In this document: positions 49,247 to 62,494 of the stretch, piece by piece | How positions within the stretch are numbered: position 1 is the first letter of the stretch | How the letters are laid out: each line of letters begins with the position of its first letter | Program-made: the position numbers and the translations under genes | NCBI RefSeq assembly: GCF_001625215.2 | Contig: NC_030387.2 | Location: 37,781,606-37,845,605 of the forward strand | DNA from: Daucus carota subsp. sativus | Lineage: Eukaryota; Streptophyta; Magnoliopsida; Apiales; Apiaceae | Length of the DNA stretch: 64,000 nucleotides | Reading direction: 5' to 3' | The notes under the pieces: model-generated | What the model was told of the DNA's origin: nothing | The model's database searches: none | The model's input: only the letters and a program-made list of their open reading frames with translations

Positions 49247-49860
49247 ATCCAGTTAACCAATCAGAAAAGAGGAATTATTTTAGGACCAATCAGAAGCTAT
49301 TCCTAAATTTTAGACCAATAATAATCCTTATTCAACTTTCTTTCTACTAAATTTTAAGCAATATGCAGTTAACCAATCACAAAAGAGGAGCTATTTTAGG
49401 AGCCAATCAAAAAACTATTCCTAAATTTTAGACCAATGATAATACTTATTCAACTTTCCTTCTACTAAATTTTAACCAATATGTAGTTAACCAATCACAA
49501 AAGAGGAGCTATTTTAAGAACCAATCAGAAAAAAGAGCTATTTTAGAACCAATCAGAATTATTACGTGTCGTACATGATTTTTCGAGTATCATACGAGAT
49601 AGAATTAAATATTTCTTATTTTATAATAGTTAACCAATCACAAAAGAAGAGCTATTTTAAGAACCAATCAGAAGAAAGAGTTATTTTAGAACCAATCAGA
49701 ATTTGTTCCTAAATTTTAGACCAATAATATCTCTTATTCTACTTTCTTTCTACTAAATTTTACACTTTCCTTCTACTAAATTTTAACCAATATGTAGTTA
49801 AACAATTACAAAAAAGGAGCTATATTAGGAACCAATATGACGTTAGCCAATCACAAAAAA
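49247..49860. repeat. CCAAT-rich tandem array, ~115-130-bp unit
   Basis: Units built from AGTTAACCAATCACAAAAGA, GAGCTATTTTAGGANCCAATC, CCTAAATTTTAGACCAATAA and CTTTCTACTAAATTTT recur five to six times with rearrangements. Each unit carries three or four CCAAT/ATTGG boxes. Confidence 0.85.
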
Positions 49861-49911
49861 AGAACTAATTTACGACTAATAATATGACGATTAGAACGAG
49901 TTTTTTATTTA

Positions 49912-51960
49912 CTTGATTGAAAAAATACAATCTCCTCATTAACATGTATTACGTGTCGTACATGATTTTTCGAGTATTATACGAGATAAAATTAAATATT
50001 TCCTATTTTGTAAAATTAAATTTATACTCATCCAAATAAATATCGTAATTATAAGTATAAATATATAATTACAGTGAGAGAAACAATATAAAATTAATTA
50101 AGTTATGACCAATTTTAAAAATTTCACAATGACTTTATAATTTACTAGGACAAAATTTTCATTATGTCAGTGGTTGAAAATAGATATAAAAATCAAATAT
50201 ATTTATTTTTTTAAATACATAATATTTTGTTTAGATGAGTGAATATTTACAAATGTATACTTTTACGACATGCTCTATTGAATTTAATAATTTATATTAT
50301 TTCATAAATAAGTTAAGTGCATACAAATTTTCAAAAACATGGCTACAAAGACTAATCATGCAAATAAAAATATATTAATCCATAAAAATTAATTAAATTA
50401 TATAATTATAATATAATAATAATGACTGATATCGGGGGACGCATTCATTGATCTGATCAAACTTAATCCGACGTTACTTTATTCAATATGAGAAATCGGA
50501 AAAATGTATGATACTGAAATTACTTGCATCGCTGCCGTCCCCTTCCTCTAAGTTGAGGTTAATGCCACATGTAAAGATGCAACATAAAAATGCGAGGATT
50601 AAATATTTGAATGAGCAAAATTTACGATATTATAATCCACGAAAAATATATCATCATCAATCCATATTATTGTCACATGAGAATTATCCGATAATTATGA
50701 ATAAATAAAATGATTTTAACTATATAGTAGTAGCGAGACCGAGAATTTTAAGGAATTCTTAAATTTAGACAATAGGATGTTCAAAAGAATAGTCAAAAAT
50801 GTGATTTTACATGAGCCTAAATTTTTTATGACTAATCAATATTTATAATTTTAGATCAATTTGATAAATCTTCTTTTAAATTATGCGAGTCTTCTTCAAT
50901 CTTCACATCCTACAGATTTATTTACTTGATTGAAAAAATACAATCTCCAGATTAACATGTATTATGTGTCGTACATGAATTTTCGAGTATTATACGAGAT
51001 AATATTAAATATTTTCTATTTTATAAAATTAAATTTATACTCATCTACATAAATATCGTAACTATAAGTATAAATATATAATTACAGTGAGAGAAATAAT
51101 ATTTAAATTAATACAAGTTAGCATTCGGAATGACAAATTTTTAGAAATTTAACAGTGACTTTATAATTTACTGGCACAAAATTTTCATTATATTAGTGGT
51201 TGAAAATAGATATAAAAATAACACATATGTATCTTTTTAAATACATAATATTTCTTTTAGATGAGTGAATATTTACAAATGTATATTTTTACGGCATGCT
51301 CTATTGAATTTAATAATTTATATTATTCCATAAATAAGTTAAGTGCATAAAAATTTCCTAAAATATGGCTACAAAGACTAATCATGCAAATAAAAATAAA
51401 TTAATGCATAAAAATTAATTAAATTATGTAATTATAATTATAATAAATAATAATGACTGATGTTAGATTATCTCAAACGGCGTTGGATATAATCGTTGGC
51501 TAAATGGGACCTGTAAGACATTATGTAAAATTTGCTGAACCTGTACGACATTTTGCTTCAATGGTATTGGCTATATTGGTTGACTATAATTTAAAAATAG
51601 TATGTGATTAATATTTTAGATTGTTAAAATAGAATATATATGATGTGCAATCTTTTTACAAATTTCTTACAAACCTGTAGAGGTTCGACAAATTTAGTTA
51701 TCCATAGGAGGTTGGCTAAAATTATAAATAACAGCTGAGTATGGTTGGAGCATGAGTTTTTCGAGCTGTTGGCTAAATTTTTTTATTTTTAGTATGCTAA
51801 CTCACTTTTTAGCTAAGGGCTTTCACTGGTTGTAGATGCTCTTGGGGGATGCATTCACCGATTTGATCGAACTTAATCCATCATTACTTTATTCAATACG
51901 AGAAATCGGAAAAATTTATGATCCTGAAATTACTTGCCCCGCTCCCGTCCCCATTCTCTA
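49912..51960. repeat. Direct repeat pair, second copy interrupted
   Basis: Copy 1, 49912-50535, and copy 2, 50920-51960, share ATTGAAAAAATACAATCTCC, TCGAGTATTATACGAGATAA, AATATATAATTACAGTGAGAG and the end word ACTTTATTCAATANGAGAAA. In copy 2 about 380 bp (51463-51842) lie between ATAATGACTGATG and GGGGGATGCATTC, absent from copy 1 at 50430. Confidence 0.8.
51463..51842. mobile_element. Inserted element in copy 2 (putative MITE)
   Basis: Its limits come from comparison with copy 1 (see 49912-51960). The right end, TTTCACTGGTTGTAGATGCTCT, is the reverse of GAGCATCTACAACC, which resembles the GAGCATCTCCAACC end of common plant MITEs. The left end match is weak, so the class is uncertain. Confidence 0.5.
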
Positions 51961-53436
51961 AGGAGTCATTTGTTAAATCTAGATAGCTGTTCTGGATGAC
52001 TGGAAATCTAGATGATCTGTTAATATGAATTTCTGAATGAATCACGTTATTTGTTAACAATGATTTAAATCTATCTAAATGATGATAATTTTGAAATATG
52101 TTTTCGTAAATGATTAATGTCATATTTCCAGAAGCCTTCCTTCGCTCTTAATTTATATTTATTAATATAAAAATTTATTCTCTCATGTTCATGCATCACT
52201 CTTTTCCCCCATTTTTGTTTATATATTAAGAAAATTAAAAATAAAATGGAGAGTTTTTTTTTTTGAAACCATAAAATGGAGAGTTTAAAGAATATTGGTA
52301 GAATTGACATCTTAAAAATATAACAAGTTTTTAGTAACTATATATATTATATTATATTTGATGGCTAATTAGAAGATGCAATTACAAAAAAAAAGAAATT
52401 AATAAAAATCAATGATTTGCTATCAAAATGATCCGTATGGATGTGACATTGCTAACTGAATTCAGATAATTTAGATTTTGGGTCCGAAATCGGGAGTAGG
52501 GATCGTATTCACTAAATTCTAAACAATGGTCGATCCTTATATAATATTTGATTAAAAAGAAAATATGATTTATTTTATATTTAATTTAATATAATATAAT
52601 ACGTGATACATAATTGATCAAATTCAGAGTATTTAAGAAATAATAATATTTTTTTAAAAGAATTATACATATATTATGTAATAAAATTGTATAAATGATA
52701 TGATATAATATATACAAATTTATTTTTATTTTATACAATTAACCGTTCGGTGCGTAGCACGGGTAAAATGCTAGTAAAGGAAAAGAATATAGTCTTGACA
52801 TGATATTGATGGATGATATCAATAAATTAACTGTTAGCGATGTATGTTTGTTGGTTATTATTTTATAATATGTGTTTTGTTTGTCGGACATGTTTGTTGT
52901 TTTTAATTTTTTTATGATTTACTTTGTATACAGGAAAAAAATTATTCATGCATAATCTGTTTGCTCAATTCAAGCAATTTTTAAGTGAAGGCTGTTTATA
53001 CAGTATTAAGATATAAAAGTTGTTACAAGCAAGGGTAGTTATAGACCGCTATCTCACGGATTTAAGTTAGATGTTTTTGTACACAATCAATCCAGAAAAA
53101 TTGGAGTATGGTGACAATGAAGAACATGATTATTTTTTTTAAAAAAACACAAATAAAATTAAGATTCATCGTGCTTTAAATTGTTAATTACGTGTATAAA
53201 TTTATTTTCATTTTTTCACCATGAATTATATTCCAATTTTGCAATTTAATATATTAGTATTGGTATTAAATCAAGATTTTTATAATATAAAATTTATTTT
53301 ATCTTACAAATATTAATTTGGTAACATTAATATACTTTTTATAGATAGTCACAAAATTATTTTATTCTACAAATATTGATATTAAATCGTTAATAAAAAT
53401 TTTATAGACCGCCGCAACGCGCGGCTTCTCAACTAG

Positions 53437-53936
53437 TAACTTTCTAATTAAAAAAATTGATAATAACTTGATTTAACAATTGCAAGTAGTGTTCTAAAAA
53501 TCTCTTATTTATTAAAAAAATTCACGATTAATCTTTATAATTTTTTTTTACGAATTTACCGATTACACTCCAATTTGACCGAAAATTCCCAATTTATTCA
53601 AAACATCGTCGATAAATTTTCTATAAATCTTAAATTGGTAGGTCTTGATTAATTTCGATTTTTGATTTCTACAAAATCTCGATCTATAAGACTAAAAAAA
53701 GCAAAAAATATCTAAATAATTCTGAAAGTTTAACTTGAAAATGTAAAAATACCTAAAAAATTCCGAAATTTTAACTTTATATCACTATATATTTGAAGAT
53801 AAACAACCCGACCCGGACAACACATACTGCCAGCCTAACCCGTTTGAGAGGAGCTAGACGCACCCTATCCATCAAGACTGAAGAGTATGATGATTTTTAC
53901 ATAACTAGAGTTCTGTATCCTCAAAATCAAATAAAA
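53437..53936. other. Spacer upstream of the CDK5RAP1-like gene
   Basis: AT-rich. At about 53485-53690 it has ATTAATC/CGATTAAT-type words like those in the Helitron at 41.1-41.8 kb, probably an old repeat. The reading frame of the downstream gene is open from 53793, but the first ATG with a plausible presequence is at 53937. Confidence 0.5.
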
Positions 53937-56879
53937 ATGGCGTCTTCTTCTTCATCATCAGCACTCATCACCTCAATCTTCACCTACAAACCCCACAACT
54001 CCACAATACTACGTCGTATCAAGCTCCACCGTCCATTATGCACTTCCCCTTTCACCACACTCATCTCTTCAAAAAGCCTTGGTTACACTGCTACAACCTC
54101 ATCTGGGCCGCCCAAGATTGGACCTTTCTCACTCCATTTCTCAAGAAACTTGTCACAAACAAGGCCCACTAGTCTCTTGAAGAAAAATGAAGATGGCCCA
54201 TCTCTTCATCACTTCATTTCTCAAGCTGCTTTAGCTTCTACAGAGCCTCAAATTGCTCCTCTGTGAGTATTTTTATGTTTCTTGGATACCCTTTTGATGA
54301 GATTTGTGATTGGATTATGTAAATTATGGGCTTGTGTAATTGTCTTCAATTGTGTAATTAGGCTTGCTGTACTAGTAAAACCAGTAGTTTCTGTATTGCT
54401 ATATAAGTATATAAGACTACCGATCATTGTTAGTATCCAGTGGTTCAAGTGCTTTGTAGTATTATTACGGGTTAGTTGTAGTTACTATAACGGGTGATTT
54501 TATGTACCTTGAAATGTTTTGTATACTTGAAGAGTCAATTCTGTTTTTTTGTTTCTAGAGTTGCTAGGTTGAGATGGTTTGTAATAGATTATATTCTAGC
54601 TGTGTATACACACGTATCGTCACATGATAGATTAGCCCGGCTTCATTGATTAGCAGTTGGCGCTTGCTAGATATAAAGTAAGCTGTGTTTATAGAAATGT
54701 GTGTCAAGCGCAGAATCTATATAGTGTTCTTATTATCAATGATTGGTTTCATGATGATTTTTATTCATTTCCTTGGTGCAAATCTGTGGTTCATAGTTAC
54801 ATGGTAAATAAATTGTAGTTTGAATTTTGAAACTTATTAGTTGTTTTTTTTTTTTCTTTTAATTAGTTTGTAATTGGAGATGTTAATTATGGAGTATTCA
54901 CCCATGTAATTGGGCTAAATGGACAAGCATTAATTAAATTAACACGTTTATTTTTATTCAAGCATAATGTGCTCCATAAGTGTCAACTGTAGTAAGCTGT
55001 CTATATCAAAATATGTGTGAGAAGGAAAAACTACATTCATGCAAATGGGTGGTTTACAATAACATTTGAATCTGTAGGAAGAGTATGTGAACTCTACTAA
55101 ATAAAATCATACTATTTTTTATCTATTTTTTCTCTTTCTAGGCCTGTTTCAGCTTCTGAAGTGCTTCCTCTAGGTCGGATATATCATGAAACATATGGTT
55201 GTCAAATGAATGTCAACGATATGGAGATTGTATTGTCTGTCATGAAGAATGCTGGCTATAATGAGATTGTGGAAGCTCCAGAGAGTGCAGAGATAATCTT
55301 TATCAATACTTGTGCTATCCGAGACAATGCTGAACAAAAGGTGTGGCAGAGGCTTAATTATTTTTGGTTTTTAAAGAGGCACTGGAAGAGCAATGTTGCT
55401 ACTGGGCGATCAGAGTCGTTACGCCCCCCAAAAGTGGTTGTTTTGGGATGTATGGCTGAAAGATTAAAAGAGAAGATATTAGATGCAGAGAAGATGGTGG
55501 ATGTGGTATGTGGACCTGATGCGTATCGTGATTTACCACGACTTCTGGAAGAAGTTGATTATGGTCAGAAAGGGATTAATACACTTCTTTCTCTTGAAGA
55601 AACTTATGCTGATATTAGTCCTGTCCGTATCTCTAAGAATTCAGTCACTGCTTTTGTCTCTGTGATGAGAGGTTGCAATAACATGTGCTCGTTCTGCATT
55701 GTCCCCTTCACTAGAGGCAGAGAGAGGTCTCGTCCAGTGGAATCAATCGTGAGAGAGGTGGGAGAGCTTTGGAAAGAAGGAGTGAAAGAGGTAACGATTC
55801 TTGGCCAGAATGTGAATAGCTACAATGACGCGTCTGTAATAGAAGATGCTGAACCAGGAACCAGTTGGAAATTAAGTGAAGGTTTTTCCACCATAGCAAA
55901 GGTGAAAAAAGTGGGCTTGCGCTTTGCGGATCTTTTGGAAAGACTTTCGACAGAATATCCAGAGATGCGGTTCAGATATACATCCCCTCATCCCAAAGAT
56001 TTTCCTGATGAATTGCTTTATATAATGCGAGATAGATATAATATCTGTAAAAACATACATCTGCCTGCACAAACAGGAAGCACTACAGTACTTGAGAGAA
56101 TGCGTCGGGGATACACGCGAGAAGCATACTTGGATCTTGTTCAGAAGATCCGCAGAATAATTCCTGATGTTGGTCTGAGCAGTGATTTCATATGTGGTAA
56201 GTTTCAATCTACTATGCTTTTTCTTATGCTGCAGGATCTATAATGTAACATAAGCTCCACTTAAAATTATCATACTTTCTGCTTTACATTTGTGTGTGTA
56301 GAACTAGAAGGACTTTCTTTTATGTTGTTCTTGTTAACTTTTTCTACAGTAGCCTAAGAGCTCAAATCTTTTACAGGCTTTTGTGGTGAAACAGAGGAGG
56401 AACACAGAGACACACTAAGCCTTGTTAAGGCTGTTGGTTATGAAATGGCATATATGTTTGCCTATAGCATGAGAGAGAAAACCCATGCTCACAGGAACTA
56501 TGAGGATGATGTCCCTGATGATGTAAAACAGAGGAGGTTGGCAGAACTCATTGATACGTTCCGTGCGAGTACAGGCAAGTGTTTTGAGTCTCAAATTGGT
56601 ACTGTGCAACTTGTGCTGGTTGAAGGTCCCAATAAGAGAGCTCCCGACACAGAGCTCATTGGAAAAAGTGATAGAGGGCACAGAGTAATATTCACAAAGA
56701 TGCCTGTCCCGGATCGGGTTGATGATAGCGGGAAGCGTGATCCAAGAATCGGTGATTATGTGGAAGTTTCTATACAAAGGTCTACAAGAGCATCACTCTT
56801 TGGTGAAGCACTTGCTGTTACTAAATTGAGTACATTTTATAATATTGCACATGAAGAAGTTGCGGCCTGTGCAAACTAA
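53937..56879 (+). CDS. CDK5RAP1-like tRNA methylthiotransferase (MiaB family)
   Basis: Three exons: 53937-54262, 55142-56196, 56377-56879; 627 aa. The ATG at 53937 starts a Ser/Arg/Thr-rich region ([15 protein letters not shown]) of about 100 residues that fits an organelle presequence; a frame-open extension to 53793 exists but looks non-coding. The methylthiotransferase N-domain has the three Cys of its FeS cluster at about 129 (ETYGCQMN), 166 ([13 protein letters not shown]) and 212 (VLGCMAERL). The radical-SAM triad CNNMCSFC has Cys at about 287, 291 and 294. The C-terminal TRAM domain ends at VAACAN. These enzymes add a methylthio group at ms2i6A37 of tRNAs; human CDK5RAP1 acts in mitochondria. 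The organelle in this plant is inferred. Confidence 0.93.
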
Positions 56880-57904
56880 ACTCACAGTAACGCTAATTTT
56901 GAAGGTTCTATAGTCTTTACGAGTTATTTACCTTTGCCATATTACTTTATCAAATACTATATTATTTCATTGCTTGAAGATTTACCGAACTGCAGTGCCT
57001 AGGATGATATACTTGTTTCACTTTGAAATTCTAGCGACAGGGCAAGTTAATTAGAAGGGACTTGTCCATAAAATTTAGAATGCATTGTTTGGGCTGCCAA
57101 GTCAATTCCTCTTCTCCCCGTCTTATAATACGGAATAACAGAAGTGGCGATTTAACCCTGTGAATGTATGTTCCCTCGCCTGAGCATTTTCAGAGGTAGT
57201 GTTTATATAATCGTAGTTCCCGCCCCTGAGCATTTTCATTTTGATAGTGTGTATATGTAATCGAAGAGCCTGTAAATATAAGAACTGAACTTTAAATCTC
57301 TTCTAGCACGAGAACCTTTGGTACTAGCTGGCACCCTTAAAGTGTTGTGATCAATTTTGAGGTTTAGCACTGGCCATACCCATACAAACTAAAAAGTGTT
57401 GTGATCAATTTTGAAGAAACCCTTTTCTCTTCAGTTTAACTGAACCAGTACCAGAGAACATCAAAAAAATTTAAGGTTTGACACTGGCCCTTCAAACAAA
57501 AAGTTTAGAACTCCGTCCAAATTTTCAGACTGCCTGCCTGCAGCTTAGTTCAAGAGCTTTCAAATTGCCTGCCTGCACCTCAGATCAAGAGCCACGTGCT
57601 CGTAATTTCATATTCATATTGACAATTTGACGAACATGGTGACCAAATGAGTTTTCATACAAAAATTTGCACTAAACAAAAAGGCATGCATAACAATATA
57701 CCATATTCTGTAGATTCACATTGGCAGTAATAAAGGGCAAATTTGCCAAGGTAAGCAGTACAAGTGACACCTGGAAGTTGGCGTACTCTAAAAGAAATAA
57801 AAATGCATGTGCATTTGCATAAGAAATACAGTTTTTTTAAATCCTACATTTAAAGAAAAGAGAAGGTTTCAGCTACTACATTATTTGGGGCTTCTAAGAA
57901 AATA
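56880..57904. other. Convergent spacer
   Basis: Holds the 3' ends of two convergent genes. CTGAGCATTTTCA occurs twice (about 57180-57240) and AAAGTGTTGTGATCAATTTT twice (about 57339 and 57391), small direct repeats. Confidence 0.5.
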
Positions 57905-59919
57905 TTAGGCAGTAGCAGCCGCCTTCTTTTCTTCCTCAAGACGCTGTAGTTCTGCTAGTCTTATTGCCCATGCTCTGTCCCTTGCAACAGCAGACATCTT
58001 GCGCTCAACTCTTTTAATGATCTTCTTCCTTTTTGCTTCTTGCATTAGCACTTTACGTTTCCTTTTCTCAGACTGCGGTCATAAGAACATCAGACTAGAG
58101 AAAAAACATTTGTATGCTCGAAAAAGAAGGAACAATGAGGAATAAAGATTATAACACTTCTTTTTTATCAACGAAGTGTGGTTAAAAAAAAAAAAACATT
58201 CACATACTTTCTTGTAAGTCAAAGTTAAGGCGGTAAATTTGTTTCTAACTAATTCCAAGTTTGTTAGATAATCAATTTGAGAAAAGATGTTAATTAAGAA
58301 TAATAAACCTTCAATTATTTTAATGTCTTTTTGCGTCATTCTTAGTACTCGAAAACTAGATGCAACCTGCATGATAGATAGGCCTATTTTTCCAACAGGT
58401 CTCTCCTACTAAACTCGTTAGCAACAAAATTAATTCAATATCAAGTATTATATAGTGAAGACTTTGTCAGTAAGAAAAACATTTCATGAACACCAATTCT
58501 AAATTTACAAGCATCTAAAATACAGCATGCATTTCTAAAATAAGACAATAGAAGTCCAATAACATGGCGTGGAAACATAACAGCCCGTCAAATTCATAAA
58601 AATGTTTAAGCTGGGTGATTTGCACGAATCATTAACCTCGCAATACACTGTAATGCCATGATGCAAGATCACTGATCTTTATAAGTGACCGTGATATGGA
58701 AAGTTCAGTAAACAGTAAATAGTGTGATTGACCAAGCTCCTAATGACTTTGTGATGTCAAATTGATGCAGTACTGCAGTACCAAACTTTGTCGATTCTGT
58801 ATTATGCCACACTTAAGGTGCATTTCAATTCTTACATAGTAAATGTGTTATGAACGATCATGTAAATGATTCTCTATTCATAGGTCAAAGTAATACATCT
58901 TTAATGGAACAAAAACTCGCGACTTCAAAGAATCAGAGGTCTGTCTTCACAACTGGCTAATGACACAAACCCAAGATATCTGATATCTCAATCACACATT
59001 GACAAAAACATTCAAAAACATATTTACTATTTCTTAGAATTCAATTTTTGAACAACATTCCGTTGAATACTTGATAGAATAGAACTTATGTACACATAGC
59101 AAAACTACATATCAATTGTCAATTTAAAAGCTCATGCATCACTTAGATATTTAAAATATCAGTTTCCAAGCTTAGCTAACAATCCTAAAAATTGCTTCTA
59201 CCCATTTAGAATAGGCAAGCCATCGCCTTCATATCCCTCATTTTATGATAATATTGTAATAATCTAAAACATTCCGATTTATTCAAAAATATATAAAATA
59301 CAGCAAACCGCAACCAATGTAACAGGTTTAAGAAAAGTTACAAACCATTATAAAGCTGTGCCTCTGCTTTATCCGCTTCTTCTCATTCCTCCTCTTGACA
59401 TTCTTCTGGTTCGAGCTTCCCTGATTCGGCGTAGCACTCGGTTGAATAACAGGCGTATACTTAACCCAAGCATACGGCCCTACAAAACGAAACAAGTAGC
59501 ATTTCAACCAACAATCCATATAACCAAATCATCCCACAACTACACCAAAAATTATAATAATAATTAAAAAAATAAAAAAAATTCACTTAAACACAAAAGC
59601 AATTCAAAACATCACTTCAATTTACTATATAACCCTAATTTAACATTAAATATATAAAGTTAGATATATGAGATTAACCTGAGGGTCTCAAGCTAGCTCT
59701 TTTCTTGCGGGGCTTATCAATGGGCCTTCGCTTCGGTAATCGTGTATCTGTGAGACTGTGAATGAGAGCACTTGACGGTGGAATCCATGGGCATTTGATC
59801 GCCGGAAGTGGAGAAATCGCCGGCGGCAATGTCGCCGGAGAGAAGGCGGACTTGATCGGCGATGAAAAGAGGGTTCTTGATACGGGTCGGATTATGGATC
59901 TTAGGGCTCCGAAACTCAT
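57905..59919 (-). CDS. Small basic protein, probably organelle-targeted
   Basis: Three exons: 59919-59679, 59479-59346, 58072-57905; 180 aa. The N-terminus (MSFGALRSIIRPVSRTLFSS) is rich in Arg, Ser and hydrophobic residues with no acid, as in mitochondrial presequences. The middle has a basic KRRPIDKPRKKRASLRPSGPYAWVKY stretch with WVKYTP. The C-terminal exon is a Lys/Arg/Glu-rich helix (EKRKRKVLMQEAKRKKIIKR...) ending EEEKKAAATA, probably a coiled coil. Such a build is common among plant mitoribosomal small-subunit proteins; I do not know the family and do not assign it. Intron 2 is 1.27 kb. The splice joins keep phase across all three exons. Confidence 0.7.
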
Positions 59920-62246
59920 ATTTTGTGTAAGCTAATATGGTTACTGCGGAGTGTGAGGAAATTAGCAGACGGAGAGTGAAACGACGTCGTTGTTGGTGAG
60001 TGTTTTAGGCTTTGGACTTGGTTTTTGCAGCCCGTTGATTGAGTTCATGAGGCCTAGTCTAAGCCCGTCATGTCTAAGGGCTCACCCTTGCAGGGTGGGC
60101 TTTTGTTCAATATCTGATTCGATCTATTTTTTCTATTTCTCTTTCAAATTTGATTTATAATATATCTAATCAAATATTACGTATCATATATAAATTAAGA
60201 AATAAATAGTTACTCATAATTCATATATTTCATTTTAAAGTTATTTGTAATAGATTATAATAATGAGAAGGAAAAATAGAATCAAAGTAAATTTAAGAAT
60301 ATTTTGATGTTGAAAAGGCTAATCAATCAGATCAATTTTACGATAAACGGCTAATTCAATCCGTTGGTCAAAACATCCGCTTCAATCACATGGTCAAAAC
60401 ATCTGATTAAATCCGCCGCTAATTTACAAACATCGACCAATATCAGAGCAACACCAAACCTGTAATGAAAATGTACATTTTCTAACATTTGGACAACATT
60501 TTAGATTCCAGGGCTCTGTTAACTTCAATAGAAAGGCTACCTAATCATACCAAATAATTTTTGACTGCCGTCTAGAACCGCTATTAGGGGAAACTAGAAG
60601 CAGACAAACCAGGCTTCCTCGTGTTACGTAAATCATACTGCTCTCAAAATGTTGTGGACAATCTATAGGGTCCCTGAACTTATCAGAGCTCACTCGGACC
60701 ACATTCCAGTTTCTACATAAATATCTATATTCCAGTCTTAAATAACAAGCCAAACTTTCTCTAATGTTAAATTAGTCAACAGCAAAACAAAGAGACAGTG
60801 AGACACTACGGACTCATAATAAAGGCCAGTTTTGTTATGTTTATACAAGTAACCCCACGCCACTAAATTTTTGAGGCCCATTGTGGTTCACTGATTTGCG
60901 CATCTGCAGCAGTAGTGATTTGTATATGCAATGCTGAATGATTATGCTTAACTCTAACACATCTATGGTAGCGCAGGCCTGGAATCATACTGTTTAACTT
61001 AATTTCTGTTTTAATATTAGTTTATCCAAGATTATATAATTACACTGTGAATCAGTGCGTAAACAGAATAATGGTATTTTAGGAACAATGAGCCCTATCA
61101 GAATTGAAATGTTAAGAAGAACATTGGTGCAGCATTATGCATATTTAACATGTTCCAAAAGCGGGACGGATCTAAAAAAAGTGTCTCGGGTTTAAACATC
61201 ACTCACTCTTATAGATTTTCTTTTATTTACATTATAACTTAAATTATTTATATAGAAGTCCCTTCTAAAATTTTAGTCCCCCGTGTTAAAAAATTCAGCT
61301 ATACTAGTATGTCATTACACGCAGAGACGGAACCAGGAATTTGGGTTGGGGTGAACTTCACAAGTGAATGACCATGAAAAATCTACTTTCATTCATGTTA
61401 GGAACCGAAAAACATGAGAACTCCACCCAGTTAATCAGCATTCTCTACTCTATTTTCTGAATCTACTCGACTATATTGATGCTGGACTTAATTGATAGTG
61501 GGCTTGAGTTTACTTAACACATAAATTACATAATATATATAACTACTAAATTCTTTTTAAAAAAATTATCCTGGGCTTAAGCCTAGCCCAGGTAAACCTT
61601 TCTGTACTTCCGTATCTGATCACACGAAAATTACTATTACTGACAATATTAATTGTAAAAATATCCCGTTTATGAAATTCTGGATCTCACACTAACACAG
61701 AACATTATTACTTGAAAGATGGAATAACTATAAATTTCGAAAACTGTCAAAATTAATTAACAAGATTTGGAAAGAATATTTTGACACTATTTCATAATTC
61801 TGATTCTGAAATTGCGGTTAATAATGGCAGACATAGGATTTGTGTTTAAAGTTTCTTTACTCCAATCAAGATCATAACTAACAGGATATAATTAAAAAGA
61901 AGAACAAAACGAGCTAGAAAACTTTTAGGATTATAATGAAAAATTGACAAATGAGGTGAAATCATATCTCCACTAACCGTGAAACGGTAGAATAAGAATC
62001 TAACCGTTAGTTACTACATCATAGTATAGTATGCATAAGTAGTAGCTAGATTCACCGACGCAATGAGGAAGATAATAATGGATGTTCTTAAAAGAGAAAC
62101 GGTGATGATGAAGTCAAGTATAAAACAGAACTACCAACTGGAATTAATGAACGTTGATACGAACGGTCACCATGTTCGCGGGTAATTAAGCATCTCCACA
62201 TGCAACGCGCTTTCTCCTCCTCACTGGACCCCTTGTCAATTTATAG

Positions 62247-62494
62247 TGGGGGCGTTTGGATGAACTTGAAATAACAGCTTTTTACTTTAATAACGGAGTG
62301 AATTAGATGTTAAAAATAAAAATAAGTTAAAATTTATAAGTGATTAAAATGTTTAAAAAAGAAATAGAATTCATGAAACAAAAACTAGTATTCTTAACTT
62401 TTTACAAGTACTTCTTGATTTTATATACAAACAATACAAATAAGTGCTTCTAACTTATAAAATCAGAAATTGGACCCGCCCAAAAAAACCCCGG
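62247..62494. mobile_element. MITE-like element, GCCGTTTGG-type
   Basis: Starts GGGGGCGTTTGGATGAACTTG and ends GGACCCGCCCAAAAAAACCCC, an imperfect inverted match. The inside shares AAGTGATTAAAATGTTT and ACAAGTACTTCT words with the element at 5675-5919. Confidence 0.55.

Larger units (their letters stand above)
49215..52774 (+). mobile_element. Helitron nested in the outer element
   Basis: Left end TCCTATATTATAATACTTGAG preceded by A; right end hairpin around GGTGC-GTA-GCACG (52749-52762) then CTAG (52771-52774) followed by T. The inside is made of tandem arrays (49247-49860) and a ~0.6 kb direct repeat (49912-50530 and 50925-51960). No protein frame is supported. Confidence 0.6.
48427..53436 (+). 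mobile_element. Helitron, outer element with nested insertion
   Basis: Left end TCAATATACTTATATAAAGG, followed by GAGAAGCGAGGGGCGTG and CCTCTCACATCGC, of the kind found at plant Helitron 5' ends. Right end: hairpin GCCGC-AACGC-GCGGC (53411-53425) then, eight bases on, CTAG (53433-53436) before T. A precedes the TC. A ~70-bp segment (TGAAGGCTGTTTATACAGTA to TATAGACCGCTAT) occurs at both sides of the nested element (about 49128-49195 and 52986-53052), supporting one outer unit. No Rep/helicase frame is seen. The outer boundaries are less sure than for 40877-42270. Confidence 0.6.

Noticed and set aside
49247-51460. CRISPR-like array
   Set aside because: The repeats are long, variable and plant-transposon-like with no regular spacers; this is eukaryotic nuclear DNA.
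61320-61610. Possible old transposon with GACGGAACCAGGAATTT end
   Set aside because: The end resembles a common plant repeat, but the other end is too poor and no target duplication was found.
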